The notes: generated by a model from the letters alone, not told the origin. Counted from the stretch's first letter, positions 8,425 to 16,883 are shown. The stretch is 64,000 bases of DNA from Acetobacterium malicum subsp. dehalogenans DSM 11527 (GCF_000472665.1 NZ_KI421448.1:193297-257296), one strand, 5' to 3'. A program made the numbers and translations.

Positions 8425-8827
8425 TCGGCCTCCAAAATACCTTGATATGGAATCGTTTATCCAAACTGTTCTGACCCTGATGTGAAATCTCAAGCTTATA
8501 CAAATTGATGTAACTGTCCTTACTTACTTCTTCCAGTCGATAGTCCGGATATTTGCTATTTAAGACCCGGGTCACTCTTTCTGCGAGGCTTTCAGTTGAT
8601 GTCTCCTTTAAACTGAGATTAATTTCATCGGCAATGCTATTAATCTCGACTGACTGTTCGAAAATATTTTTGGATACCATCTCTGTTTTTATGGCCATTC
8701 CGTAAAGCCCCAGAATTATCGCCAGACCAAATCCGCAAACCGCAATGGCAATAATCGCTTCAATAATGGTATACCCATTTCGCGACTTTGTGATCTGCCG
8801 GAGCCCAGATTTGATACTATGGTTCAT
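8417..8827 (-). CDS. Prepilin-type protein (GspI/PilV-like minor pilin)
   Basis: The 136-aa product has a basic leader, then NGYTIIEAIIAIAVCGFGLA, a prepilin cleavage site with Tyr at +1 and Glu at +5. The GspI/PilV-like label is inferred from its third position in the minor pilin series. It overlaps both neighbours (10 bases upstream, 8 downstream), so the cluster is tightly coupled. Confidence 0.72.
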   Translation of the reverse strand: MNHSIKSGLRQITKSRNGYTIIEAIIAIAVCGFGLAIILGLYGMAIKTEMVSKNIFEQSVEINSIADEINLSLKETSTESLAERVTRVLNSKYPDYRLEEVSKDSYINLYKLEISHQGQNSLDKRFHIKVFWRPNE

Positions 8828-9317
8828 TTAAGTAAATCCTTCCATTTCCCAGTTGAACAATTATTTTTCTGATCATCCCATTATGCCCCTGTAGACTGAG
8901 CGTCCCAGCCCGGGAAACCGTTCCATGATCGTAAAAGATCAATACATCTCCGGCCGTATAATCGCCGGCAAAGGTCATTGTTTCGACCGGAATATAATCG
9001 CGATGAATCACCCCGTTGATGGTCCAGATAATCTGTATCCCTGCATCCCGAAAGCGGACCTCTCTCCGATAGCCATCCATAATCGATTCATTCTGATACT
9101 GAAGTAATGCATATAAAATCTCTTCACACTCAGCTTCATAGGCCGCCTGGCTTAAGGGATCTTGGCTCGAAAAACCAGTGCTGAGCAAGGTCAGGGTGAG
9201 CAGCGATAAAATGGCGAGTGCTACCAGTAGTTCCAGCAAGGTGTACCCTGTTTCCTTTTTTAAACACGCACGATTCAACACCGCCATAATTTTCGAAATG
9301 TGTGTACTCGTTTTCAT
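8817..9317 (-). CDS. Prepilin-type protein (GspH/FimT-like minor pilin)
   Basis: The 166-aa product contains TGYTLLELLVALAILSLLTL preceded by a 23-residue leader. The downstream domain, with a YNESIMDGYRREVRF-like beta segment, fits GspH/FimT pseudopilins. It follows the likely major pilin gene by 16 bases and overlaps the next prepilin gene. Confidence 0.72.
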   Translation of the reverse strand: MKTSTHISKIMAVLNRACLKKETGYTLLELLVALAILSLLTLTLLSTGFSSQDPLSQAAYEAECEEILYALLQYQNESIMDGYRREVRFRDAGIQIIWTINGVIHRDYIPVETMTFAGDYTAGDVLIFYDHGTVSRAGTLSLQGHNGMIRKIIVQLGNGRIYLNEP

Positions 9318-9333
9318 ATGAGTCAGTCTATCC

Positions 9334-9723
9334 CTATGAACCGGCTTCTAGCGTAATCTTTTCCGTACTGGGCGTATAGACGAAAATTTTCCCCTTGCTA
9401 GCCGGCTTCAATTCCGAATTTTTTAGATACTTGACACGATTCAATTCAGTTACCAGTTCATTAAAGGTATCTATCCCGGCAGGCAGTTCGCCTTTTTCGG
9501 CCTGATACAGCTCAACTGCACTTTCAACAATACGGATATTAGCCTGATCAGTTTTTTCCTGAGAATTTTCGAGAACACCAGTGAATCGTGGAATAGCCAA
9601 CGCCGCCAGGGCACCCAAAATTGCGATCACTACAATCACTTCCATCAGCGTAAAGCCCCGAACATTAATCAGTCTGCCGATCTTTTGTTTGTCAACTGGT
9701 TTGCTTTTACTACCCACTTCCAA
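9334..9723 (-). CDS. Major type IV pilin-like protein (PilA/ComGC/GspG class)
   Basis: The 129-aa product has the prepilin signal RGFTLMEVIVVIAILGALAA with G|F cleavage and Glu5. A GspG-like C-terminal segment follows (IVESAVELYQAEKGELPAG). It is the first gene of the eight-gene pilus operon. The leader is fairly long (about 22 residues). Assembly ATPase, PilC and prepilin peptidase genes are not in this window. Confidence 0.82.
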   Translation of the reverse strand: MEVGSKSKPVDKQKIGRLINVRGFTLMEVIVVIAILGALAALAIPRFTGVLENSQEKTDQANIRIVESAVELYQAEKGELPAGIDTFNELVTELNRVKYLKNSELKPASKGKIFVYTPSTEKITLEAGS

Positions 9724-9767
9724 TCTCCTATCTCTTTTTACTTGATACTATCACGATTGGAAATTAA

Positions 9768-9804
9768 AAAAAAGAGTAAATATTTAGATTATTTACTCTT
9801 TTTT
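9768..9804. terminator. Bidirectional intrinsic terminator between MocR gene and pilus operon
   Basis: The 14-bp arms AAAAAAGAGTAAAT and ATTTACTCTTTTTT enclose a 9-base loop, with A- and T-runs on both sides. On the minus strand it ends the MocR-type gene before the pilin promoter region. Confidence 0.75.
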
Positions 9805-9826
9805 CTTCATCGACAGTGGCTATCGC

Positions 9827-11221
9827 TCATAAATCCCAGGCTTCTTTTAAAATCCCGATTCCCGTATAAATCTGTTCGTCCGTTAATGAACCATAGCCCA
9901 ATAATACCATGCTTTTATAATTATCGGGCAAACCATGAATAAAGTAGGGTGAAACCGGATAAACCCGGATGCCCAGTGCCAGGGCCCGGCGATACATAGC
10001 TTCTTCGGTCAGGCCATTATCAAGCTGCACCAATAAATGATGACCGGCATTTTCACCGGTTATTTTGACTCGACGGCCCCATTGTTTTAAGGCATTCATT
10101 AAGACAATGCGCTTGGCCTTATAAATCTTTCGCATTTTATTAACATGTTTTTCAAAAATCCCACTGGCTATAAAAGCGCCAATCATTTTTTGTTCCAGAC
10201 TGGAAACCGGCGAGCTGATAGCATCAGCAGTTTCCCGATAAGCCCTCAGCAATGCCTCCGGTAAGACCATATAGCTAATCCGGAACGATGGGGCAATCGA
10301 TTTAGAAAAAGTACCGATATAAATCACCTTGCCATTGTTGTCAATACTCTGGAGTGACGGCAGGGGCTTTTCATTGTAGCGGAATTCGCTGTCGTAATCA
10401 TCCTCGATTATATAGTTTCCCGCTTCTTGATTGGCAAAATTCAGCAACCGGATTCGTCGATCGATGGGCATGCTCATGCCCAACGGAAACTGATGGGATG
10501 GCGTTACATAAACCGCCACATTGGAATAAGCTTGCATCGGTTCAATTTGAATCCCCTTTTCATCAATGTCGACCGAAATAACCGGGTTCCCCATTTTTTC
10601 AAAAATATTATATGCCTTCAGATAAACGGGATTCTCCAGCACGACTGATTTATTCCGTCCCCAGAGCAGCCCCAGGATTTGCAACAGATGATCTGTACCT
10701 GACCCGATGATAATTTGTTCTTCGGTACAGCGCACCCCCCGGGAGCGATACAGTAAGTCCACCAGAGCCTTTCTCAGCTCCATCTCACCCTGGATATCCG
10801 GTTTATTCAATAAACTGCTATCATATTCATTAAAGGTTGACTTGAATATTTTGCGAAAGGCTTCGTAGGGAAAAATACGCTGGTCAATGGCATTTGGTGA
10901 AAAATCAATGCTTATCGCTGCAGCTTTTTCTGTTTTAATAATGGGGGGAGGGGTTCGATCTTTTTGTTTTAATAAATAAGTGTCGATCTGGCAAACAAAA
11001 TAGCCTCGTTTGGGAATGGCCTCAAGGTAACCTTCTGCCACCAATTGGCCATAGGCCGCATCCACCGTGTTCACACTGACCGCCAGATGACTGGCCAGAC
11101 TTCGTTTGGATGGCAGCTTTTCTCCATATTTCAAGTTACCAGCAGTTATTTCCTGCTTAACAAATTCATATATCTCTACATAAAGAAAGGTATCCTTATT
11201 TTTAAACGGTATTGTAAGCAT
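9827..11221 (-). CDS. MocR/PdxR-type GntR regulator with aminotransferase-like domain
   Basis: The 464-aa product joins an N-terminal GntR winged helix (residues ~10-75; LPSKRSLASHLAVSVNTVDA) to a fold-type I aminotransferase domain. The PLP-binding Lys lies in IGTFSKSIAPSFRI, preceded by EDDYDSEFRY. Such regulators sense pyridoxal phosphate. The divergent neighbour is a pyridoxal/pyridoxamine kinase gene, which strongly suggests a PdxR-like role in vitamin B6 control. The ATG follows AAGGAGGAGCA. A TGAACCTATA/TATAGGTTCA inverted repeat lies in the shared intergenic region. Confidence 0.88.
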   Translation of the reverse strand: MLTIPFKNKDTFLYVEIYEFVKQEITAGNLKYGEKLPSKRSLASHLAVSVNTVDAAYGQLVAEGYLEAIPKRGYFVCQIDTYLLKQKDRTPPPIIKTEKAAAISIDFSPNAIDQRIFPYEAFRKIFKSTFNEYDSSLLNKPDIQGEMELRKALVDLLYRSRGVRCTEEQIIIGSGTDHLLQILGLLWGRNKSVVLENPVYLKAYNIFEKMGNPVISVDIDEKGIQIEPMQAYSNVAVYVTPSHQFPLGMSMPIDRRIRLLNFANQEAGNYIIEDDYDSEFRYNEKPLPSLQSIDNNGKVIYIGTFSKSIAPSFRISYMVLPEALLRAYRETADAISSPVSSLEQKMIGAFIASGIFEKHVNKMRKIYKAKRIVLMNALKQWGRRVKITGENAGHHLLVQLDNGLTEEAMYRRALALGIRVYPVSPYFIHGLPDNYKSMVLLGYGSLTDEQIYTGIGILKEAWDL

Positions 11222-11235
11222 TGCTCCTCCTTATC

Positions 11236-11294
11236 TGAACCTATAGTTTTTCGACGAACTGACGCTTTGTATAGGTTCAATTTTAACATATAAT
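11236..11294 (+). promoter_or_regulatory. Operator-like inverted repeat and promoter of the pyridoxal kinase gene
   Basis: Perfect 10-bp arms TGAACCTATA (11236-11245) and TATAGGTTCA (11270-11279) are 24 bases apart. A -10 TATAAT lies at 11289-11294 and a weak -35 (TTGTAT, 11267-11272) overlaps the right arm. This fits a MocR protein binding two half-sites and activating the kinase promoter. Confidence 0.65.
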
Positions 11295-11321
11295 AAGATA
11301 ATTTAAAATAAGGAGATTCCA

Positions 11322-12173
11322 ATGCAAATAAAACAAAAGCGGGTTGCCGCTATTCATGATATTTCCTGTGTCGGCCGATGTTCCCTGACCGTCGCACTGC
11401 CGATTATCTCAGCCGCCGGGTTTGATACCAGCGTTTTGCCTACCGCCGTTCTGTCAACCCATACTGGTGGTTTTGAAAATTTCACCTATCGGGATTTGAC
11501 CGATGATATCCGCCCCATTTCTGATCACTGGCAATCTCTTAATCTGGAATTTGACGCTTTGTATAGCGGTTTCTTAGGCTCATTCGAACAGATTGATCTG
11601 GTTGCCCATCTCTTTGACACCTTCCAGTCAGAAAAAAATCTGACTCTAGTGGATCCGGTGATGGCCGATCACGGCGAGCTCTATTCTATTTATACCCCCG
11701 AAATGGCTAAAGGTATGACCACGCTCTGTGCCAAAGCCGATATCATCGTCCCCAACCTCACCGAGGCCGCTTTCCTGCTGGATGAACCCTACGTGGGCGA
11801 GGATTATGATCAAAACTATGTGGAAGAATTATTAGTCAAACTGTCTCAGTTGGGTTCCAAAAAAGTGGTGGTTACCGGCATTTCATTTGACCCCTCCCAA
11901 TTGGGGGCTGCCACCTATGACACCGAAACGAGAATCTTTGACTATGCTTTCAATGACCGGGTATCTGATTATTTCCACGGTACCGGCGATATTTTTGGCA
12001 GCACCCTTCTTTCCGGGCTGCTAAACGACTTTAATTTAAAAGAATCCACGCAGATTGCTGTCGATTACACCAGAGAGTGTATTCTAAAAACAGTGGAATT
12101 GGGTCAGGAAAAACGCTATGGGGTCTGTTTCGAACGGGCCATTCCCTACCTGATTAAGCGGTTGGGATTGTAG
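11322..12173 (+). CDS. pdxY: Pyridoxal/pyridoxamine kinase (PdxY-like, ribokinase fold)
   Basis: The 283-aa product phosphorylates B6 vitamers in the PLP salvage pathway. It opens with VAAIHDISCVGRCSLTVALP, typical of pyridoxamine kinases. It also has DPVMADHGELY, and a C-terminal GTGDIFGSTLL motif carrying the catalytic Asp and anion hole of the ribokinase superfamily. AAGGAG precedes the ATG by 6 bases. It is divergent from the MocR-type regulator gene and appears to be a single-gene transcript. Confidence 0.87.
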   Translation: MQIKQKRVAAIHDISCVGRCSLTVALPIISAAGFDTSVLPTAVLSTHTGGFENFTYRDLTDDIRPISDHWQSLNLEFDALYSGFLGSFEQIDLVAHLFDTFQSEKNLTLVDPVMADHGELYSIYTPEMAKGMTTLCAKADIIVPNLTEAAFLLDEPYVGEDYDQNYVEELLVKLSQLGSKKVVVTGISFDPSQLGAATYDTETRIFDYAFNDRVSDYFHGTGDIFGSTLLSGLLNDFNLKESTQIAVDYTRECILKTVELGQEKRYGVCFERAIPYLIKRLGL

Positions 12174-12217
12174 GGCAAGGGGCACTGCCCCCTTCGTCAT
12201 CTTAATCACCCAAACTT

Positions 12218-12910
12218 TTATTCATCGCCCAGCTCTTCGCGCTTCGCTTCCAGCTTTTCATTAATCAACGCATAGGAATAACCCCGGCCCATCAGGCTCT
12301 TTTTAATCTTAAACACCAACTCTTTTCCAACTGCGCCTTTATTACTGTGGGTACGCCGATATTTTTCATAATCCCGGTCAAATTTTTCGCTGAGTTTCTT
12401 TTTTTCAAATACCAGCTCATCTTCTGATAATTCCAGCGGTTCGTCTTCCAATACCAGGCTTCTAATGATCTCAAGAACCATTTCGGTAGGGTAACCCATT
12501 CGTCCCAACTTATCATACAGCTTTTTTTTCTTCTGCACTGAAGTTTGTCCCTTTAACACCCGCAGATTCTTTTTTGCTACCATCTGACAGCATTGATATT
12601 CGTCTTCCTTTGAAAAAAGATCTTCCAACGAAAGCAGCAGATCATCGCTGATCCCCCGTTTTTTTAAATCCTGAGTCATCCGCCGGGAACCATAGTAATT
12701 GAGATGACGATTGTTTTCGACATAGTTTTTTAAATAAACCACGTCATCAATATATCGGTATTCACCAAGCTTTTTCATCACATCGGTGATTATGTTATCA
12801 TCAACATTCTTTTTTTTCAGATATTCAACCATTTCACTGCTGGTGCGGGACTTAAACGACAGATATTTTACCGCCATATCCATCGCTTTCTCCCGGGTGA
12901 TTTCCGCCAT
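12218..12910 (-). CDS. recX: Regulatory protein RecX
   Basis: The 230-aa product matches RecX, which limits RecA filament growth. It has repeated three-helix units, such as YLSFKSRTSSEMVEYLKKKNVD near the start, RYIDDVVYLKNYVENN, and the family's GSRRMTQDLKKRGISDDLL. The ATG follows TAGGAGGAAAGAG. A structured spacer containing a T-run lies immediately upstream and may limit readthrough from the gene at 13048. recA is not in the window. Confidence 0.88.
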   Translation of the reverse strand: MAEITREKAMDMAVKYLSFKSRTSSEMVEYLKKKNVDDNIITDVMKKLGEYRYIDDVVYLKNYVENNRHLNYYGSRRMTQDLKKRGISDDLLLSLEDLFSKEDEYQCCQMVAKKNLRVLKGQTSVQKKKKLYDKLGRMGYPTEMVLEIIRSLVLEDEPLELSEDELVFEKKKLSEKFDRDYEKYRRTHSNKGAVGKELVFKIKKSLMGRGYSYALINEKLEAKREELGDE

Positions 12911-12930
12911 CTACTCTTTCCTCCTAAAAA

Positions 12931-13037
12931 AATCACCCGCCTAAGTCAACAACTGCGGCATTGATAATGACTACCCAGTAACGACATCAGTACGGTAGTA
13001 TATCGATAACCTCAATCTTGAACCGAAGCCGGTGATT
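12931..13037. other. Nested-stem intergenic element upstream of recX
   Basis: Three nested inverted repeats are visible: AATCACC (12931-12937) with GGTGATT (13031-13037), then ATTGA with TCAAT, then ACTACC with GGTAGT. On the minus strand the outer 3' arm runs straight into TTTTTTT and then the recX ribosome site. It could be an RNA terminator/leader or a small palindromic insertion. It does not match any riboswitch class I can recognise. Confidence 0.45.
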
Positions 13038-13047
13038 GATCGTTTTT

Positions 13048-13611
13048 TTATTTTGTACGTGCTTTTAGGGTCGCTAGCATCGCCGCAAAGTCCTTCGTTT
13101 CGGATAGCGGCACCATTACCTCCACACATTTTAACTCGCTGATATTTTTGTTGCTATTAATATTCTGGTAAGCATCAATCAGGCCCTGAGCCTCATCCAA
13201 TGATGTTACTGTCCCTAATTTTTCACCATCCATCATAATAGCGGCACCATTTACAAAAAGCTCAATACCCTTGCTGTTTAAAACATTAACGCAGGTATCA
13301 AAATCCATGGGGTTTTCGACCCGGGCCGGAATCAATTCAAACCCATCACCCAAATGAATATTGTCGTAATTGTAGCACGCCGTCAGATTGTTTTCAATCC
13401 GCTCAACCGCTGATTTAAAGACACCGGAAGTCTGGACATAGCCAAGACTTTCACCATGATAAAAAACTTCATAACCTTGAGTTTGGGCACTGACAACCCC
13501 GACTGATGTCAAAATAAACAAAATCATGATCGTGACAATACTACTACGCTGTCTTTTTCGTTTCCGCCGTATTCGTCGTTTTTCTCTTTCAATCTTTACA
13601 GTCTCATCCAT
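13048..13611 (-). CDS. Membrane-anchored protein, paralogue of the M23 peptidase N-terminal region
   Basis: The 187-aa product has a very basic N-terminus, a single membrane segment (~24-44), and an extracytoplasmic domain starting AQTQGYEVFYHGESLGYVQT. The adjacent M23 peptidase carries the same unit (AQTRAYEVIYKGTSIGYVDC). A second half-copy may be present (IELFVNGAAIMMDGEKLGTV). This resembles the small beta domains that precede LytM domains in clostridial cell-wall hydrolases, but no catalytic domain is present. Its promoter matches that of the M23 gene, suggesting co-regulation. Confidence 0.65.
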   Translation of the reverse strand: MDETVKIEREKRRIRRKRKRQRSSIVTIMILFILTSVGVVSAQTQGYEVFYHGESLGYVQTSGVFKSAVERIENNLTACYNYDNIHLGDGFELIPARVENPMDFDTCVNVLNSKGIELFVNGAAIMMDGEKLGTVTSLDEAQGLIDAYQNINSNKNISELKCVEVMVPLSETKDFAAMLATLKARTK

Positions 13612-13653
13612 TTATTTACCTCTTGTTATTATTCGTTACGTTTTCGTTACATA

Positions 13654-13682
13654 ATGATACCATATCTAAATAAGTTCTGCAA
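13654..13682 (-). promoter_or_regulatory. Promoter of the 13048-13611 gene
   Basis: On the minus strand a -35 TTGCAG and -10 TATCAT are 17 bases apart. The sequence around the -10 (ATATGGTATCAT) is the same as in the M23 peptidase promoter at 15162-15190. Confidence 0.5.
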
Positions 13683-13691
13683 TATTTTTTG

Positions 13692-13720
13692 CAAAAAAAA
13701 GGCACCGTTTTTACGGTGCC
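13692..13720 (-). terminator. Intrinsic terminator after the M23 peptidase gene
   Basis: The arms GGCACCG and CGGTGCC (13701-13720) are followed on the minus strand by eight T residues. This is a classic Rho-independent terminator between the M23 gene and the promoter of the next gene. Confidence 0.85.
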
Positions 13721-13781
13721 TAAGACTGCGCATATAACCCAGTATCAACAATTTGCCGATCAGCCACATACATATTAGAAT

Positions 13782-15128
13782 CTATAGATAGTCGCCGGAA
13801 CTGATGTTGAAGTAATTACTGATCGGCTGGGCCTCATCATTGACCCGCACTTCAAAATGAACATGATTAGCAGTGGACGATCCGGTAGATCCCATGCCGC
13901 CGATCCGCTGACCCTGGGTAACAGTTTGGCCTTCCGATACATCCACTGAACTAAAGTGTCCATAAAGAGTCGAAAAACCGTTACCATGGTCAATGATTAC
14001 GCATTTGCCATAACCACCATACCAGCTGGATAGCGTGACTGTTCCCGATGCTGCCGCATAAATAGGGGTCCCTTCGCTGTTTAAGATATCAACCGCTGCG
14101 GCCCGATAATGGTTGCTGTAATATCCGCCATCATAATCCCTGAGAATTTCTCCCACGCGACCGCTGGCCGGAAGAATAAACTGGGCCTGCGGAGTTTCCG
14201 CTGCCGGTTCTTCCGCCGGGGTTTCTACTGCAGGGACTTCAACTACTGGAGCTTCAGCTACCGGTTCTGCTGGGGTTTCCACTACAGGGGGTTCTACAGG
14301 GGGTTCTGCTGGGGTTTCCACCACTGGCGTTTCCATCACCGGTGTTTCCACCATTGGGGTTTCGTCTGTAATTTCCTCCGCCTGAACTTCCTCAATGACA
14401 GCATCTACTACAGGTGATTCAGCTGCCGGTACCTCAGTCGCCGGCGTTTCAACAGCAGCAGCCGGGATTTCTGTCACAGTATTGACCGGGGCTTCCGCCG
14501 TTTGATTCGCTGCAGCACTGGCGGTAGTTCTGACTGGCTCGTCGATGGGTTCTTCTTCGACCACGATCTCTGCCGATGCCGTTTGAATGGCATCAGTCTG
14601 AGCCACTGGTATCTCTTGCGGAGCAGCCGCAACGGATGACTCAACATTGTTAACTCTGGCTACCTGAACGTCAGGATCTTCACTCTTTTCCTGGGTTCGT
14701 ATGGCAGTAATGACCTGAGTAACTTCTTCGGTTGTTAGAAAATCCGTTGATCGGGCCGCGCGTATTTCATAATCGCTGCCTTCCCTGTTTCTTCTGCCGC
14801 TTTTACCGTCATTCGTTTCGCTTACAGCCGCTTCCAATACACCCAAACAGTCCACATAGCCAATGCTGGTTCCTTTGTAAATAACCTCATAGGCCCGGGT
14901 TTGAGCATCGACAACACCTGCTCCTGCCAATACTAAAAAAGTACAAACCACCACTGCGGATCCCCGCAGTTTAAATAGCCGTCTTTTGTCTTTGTTTAAA
15001 GTTTCTCCGTGATTGACATGTTCAATCTCTACGAATTCATCATGTTCAACTTGTTGGGTCGACCAATTAAATCGGTACTTTTTTAATCTTGCTCGGATTT
15101 TTTCAAAAAAATTCTGAGTTTTTTCCAT
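13782..15128 (-). CDS. M23 (LytM) family cell-wall metallopeptidase with long Pro/Glu/Val-rich linker
   Basis: The 448-aa product has a basic cytoplasmic start, one membrane anchor (~54-76) and the small YEVIYKGTSIGYV domain. A linker (~190-320) of many VETPA/EPPVE-type repeats probably spans the wall, and a C-terminal LytM domain (~322-440) follows. The zinc motif HVHFEVRVN is intact, and YGHF supplies a catalytic His. The first ligand motif is atypical: NHYRAAAVDI rather than HxxxD, as in family members with a longer loop. It likely cleaves peptidoglycan cross-bridges. Confidence 0.85.
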   Translation of the reverse strand: MEKTQNFFEKIRARLKKYRFNWSTQQVEHDEFVEIEHVNHGETLNKDKRRLFKLRGSAVVVCTFLVLAGAGVVDAQTRAYEVIYKGTSIGYVDCLGVLEAAVSETNDGKSGRRNREGSDYEIRAARSTDFLTTEEVTQVITAIRTQEKSEDPDVQVARVNNVESSVAAAPQEIPVAQTDAIQTASAEIVVEEEPIDEPVRTTASAAANQTAEAPVNTVTEIPAAAVETPATEVPAAESPVVDAVIEEVQAEEITDETPMVETPVMETPVVETPAEPPVEPPVVETPAEPVAEAPVVEVPAVETPAEEPAAETPQAQFILPASGRVGEILRDYDGGYYSNHYRAAAVDILNSEGTPIYAAASGTVTLSSWYGGYGKCVIIDHGNGFSTLYGHFSSVDVSEGQTVTQGQRIGGMGSTGSSTANHVHFEVRVNDEAQPISNYFNISSGDYL

Positions 15129-15161
15129 GCCTCTCCTCCTCGTTACATTTTATTTACAATT

Positions 15162-15190
15162 ATGATACCATATGGTTTTATACTTTACAA
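15162..15190 (-). promoter_or_regulatory. Promoter of the M23 peptidase gene
   Basis: On the minus strand a -35 TTGTAA and a -10 TATCAT are 17 bases apart. The segment ATATGGTATCAT is shared with the promoter at 13654-13682. Confidence 0.5.
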
Positions 15191-15281
15191 GTAGTTTGTA
15201 TTCTTAATCGCTTTTTTATCTACATATGGTATTCATTTCATAAATCAGGAAGAAAAGTAGTGTTACTAAAAGTTGCTTCAA

Positions 15282-16589
15282 CTATTCGCCGTCATTCCAA
15301 CCCAAAACTTTAATTAATCGTAATTCCGAATAACCATAGGCACTGGCCGGGTAGTTAATTCGATCCGTCGTATTGGAATTGATCAGATAATCCGCCATGT
15401 TTCCGTCGCTATCTTCAATCACATCGGTAACAATAACCGAGTGGAGCCAATCCCCATTATGGCCATATTGCAAAACATCGCCAATTGAGCCGGAAAAGAT
15501 ATTGTCATCAACAACCGCTGCCAGTCCATAACCGTCATTTTCACTGGCATAACTGTAAAACTCCGCCACCCCTGTCCAGGCTGGGCTCCGACCCGAGTCT
15601 GATTCGTCCAGATCGACTTCTTCGCCGTACCATTTCCATTGGGAATTGTTGTCACCATCACTATCCATGGGGATTCCTCCGGCCCAGAGGCACTGAGAGA
15701 TGTAGTTATTGCAATTGCCACCGTAGCTATCATAAATACCATAGTCATCATTTCGAACGACTTCAGTCGGATCTACCCAGGACATCGCATAGTCCACCGC
15801 CGCCTCCGCATCATAGTCATTATCGGTTTCGGCTACCCAGCTTTCCCCATCACCTGAATTGAAATCGTCCTTTTCCCAGGATAATTCTTCAATAACTGCC
15901 AGGGCCTCGCTGAGCAATTCGTCAGCCACATCCTGGGGATCGTCATAGCTGTCAGCAATGGCTTCTTCTAGCATCAGAAAGCTATCTTCTTCTTTATAAT
16001 GCTCAGTTATCACATAGCCATTGGCTGTTTCGGTCAGATAAAAGGTATGGGCAATCCCGGCACTGGACGAATCGACATCAGGAATAAACGCAAAATTGAC
16101 CGTATGATCTTCCAGCAACACCACTTCAACCTCATCAGACTCCGCATCAACACTTGTCACGGTCAAACCACATTGATAGTCAGTCATCTGTAGATCGTTT
16201 GTCTGGTTTTGCCGCAATTGGATCAGATAATCCATAGCACTTTGGTTAATCCAGGCATTTTCGCTGGAGGGATCCGCAAATAACCCGGTGATATCGACCG
16301 TTTCCAAATTGGCCATGGCCTGAAAATAGGATTCAAAATATTCATTGATCGGTTCAAGCATGGCATCATCCAAGTTTTCATCACTATCCCGAAGTTTTAT
16401 GACACTACTCGTTTTTACATTACCGCTCTCAGGTTTAGCGTCAAAAATGCTCCCGGTACTGGTGGCGATAGCATATGAATTTGCCGTTACACCCACACAA
16501 ACAACTCCCATTGCCATTAGGGTCATCAGCACCAGGCCAACCATTGTTCTTCTTCGTTTGTGCCTGATGGCTTTCTTTCTTCTTATCAT
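15282..16589 (-). CDS. Exported Amidase_6-domain protein
   Basis: From the ATG at 16589 (GAGGTG upstream) the product is 435 aa. It has a basic N-terminus, a signal or anchor helix (~15-37), a ~200-residue linker-like domain, and a C-terminal Amidase_6 (putative amidase, PF12671) domain. The domain shows AVDYAMSWVDP, the catalytic-type GNCNNYISQCLWAGG with its Cys, and a His in DWLHSVIVTDV. The upstream ATG at 16652 has no ribosome site. A TTCACAA/TTGTGAA inverted repeat (16626-16649) overlaps the promoter region. It probably acts on cell-wall peptide amides. Confidence 0.78.
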   Translation of the reverse strand: MIRRKKAIRHKRRRTMVGLVLMTLMAMGVVCVGVTANSYAIATSTGSIFDAKPESGNVKTSSVIKLRDSDENLDDAMLEPINEYFESYFQAMANLETVDITGLFADPSSENAWINQSAMDYLIQLRQNQTNDLQMTDYQCGLTVTSVDAESDEVEVVLLEDHTVNFAFIPDVDSSSAGIAHTFYLTETANGYVITEHYKEEDSFLMLEEAIADSYDDPQDVADELLSEALAVIEELSWEKDDFNSGDGESWVAETDNDYDAEAAVDYAMSWVDPTEVVRNDDYGIYDSYGGNCNNYISQCLWAGGIPMDSDGDNNSQWKWYGEEVDLDESDSGRSPAWTGVAEFYSYASENDGYGLAAVVDDNIFSGSIGDVLQYGHNGDWLHSVIVTDVIEDSDGNMADYLINSNTTDRINYPASAYGYSELRLIKVLGWNDGE

Positions 16590-16734
16590 TTTTCGCACCT
16601 CTTCAGCATTTGTAACAATTATATATTCACAATGTGTATTTTTTGTGAACAAACCATGAAGATTTAGAACTAAAAATAATTATCTTATTGGTAATTTACC
16701 ACCGAACCCTTAAACTCCGACAAAAATTCAAAAA

Positions 16735-16760
16735 ATAAAAAAAAACAGCTTTCGCTGTCA
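16735..16760 (-). terminator. Terminator of the tRNA cluster
   Basis: On the minus strand ACAGC-GAAA-GCTGT is followed by a long T-run, just after the tRNA-Phe gene. Confidence 0.85.
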
Positions 16761-16772
16761 TCTTTTAAGTGG

Positions 16773-16849
<77 letters not shown>

Positions 16850-16883
16850 TATATAATTTTTTTTAATTAAAAGCAAAAAAATA

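Noticed and set aside
12931..13037. c-di-GMP or other known riboswitch upstream of recX
   Set aside because: No conserved core of any riboswitch I know is present; only nested stems can be supported.
14109..14417. Open frame opposite the M23 linker
   Set aside because: It is a shadow of the repetitive Pro/Glu/Val linker, with no ribosome site and a Phe/Arg-rich low-complexity product.
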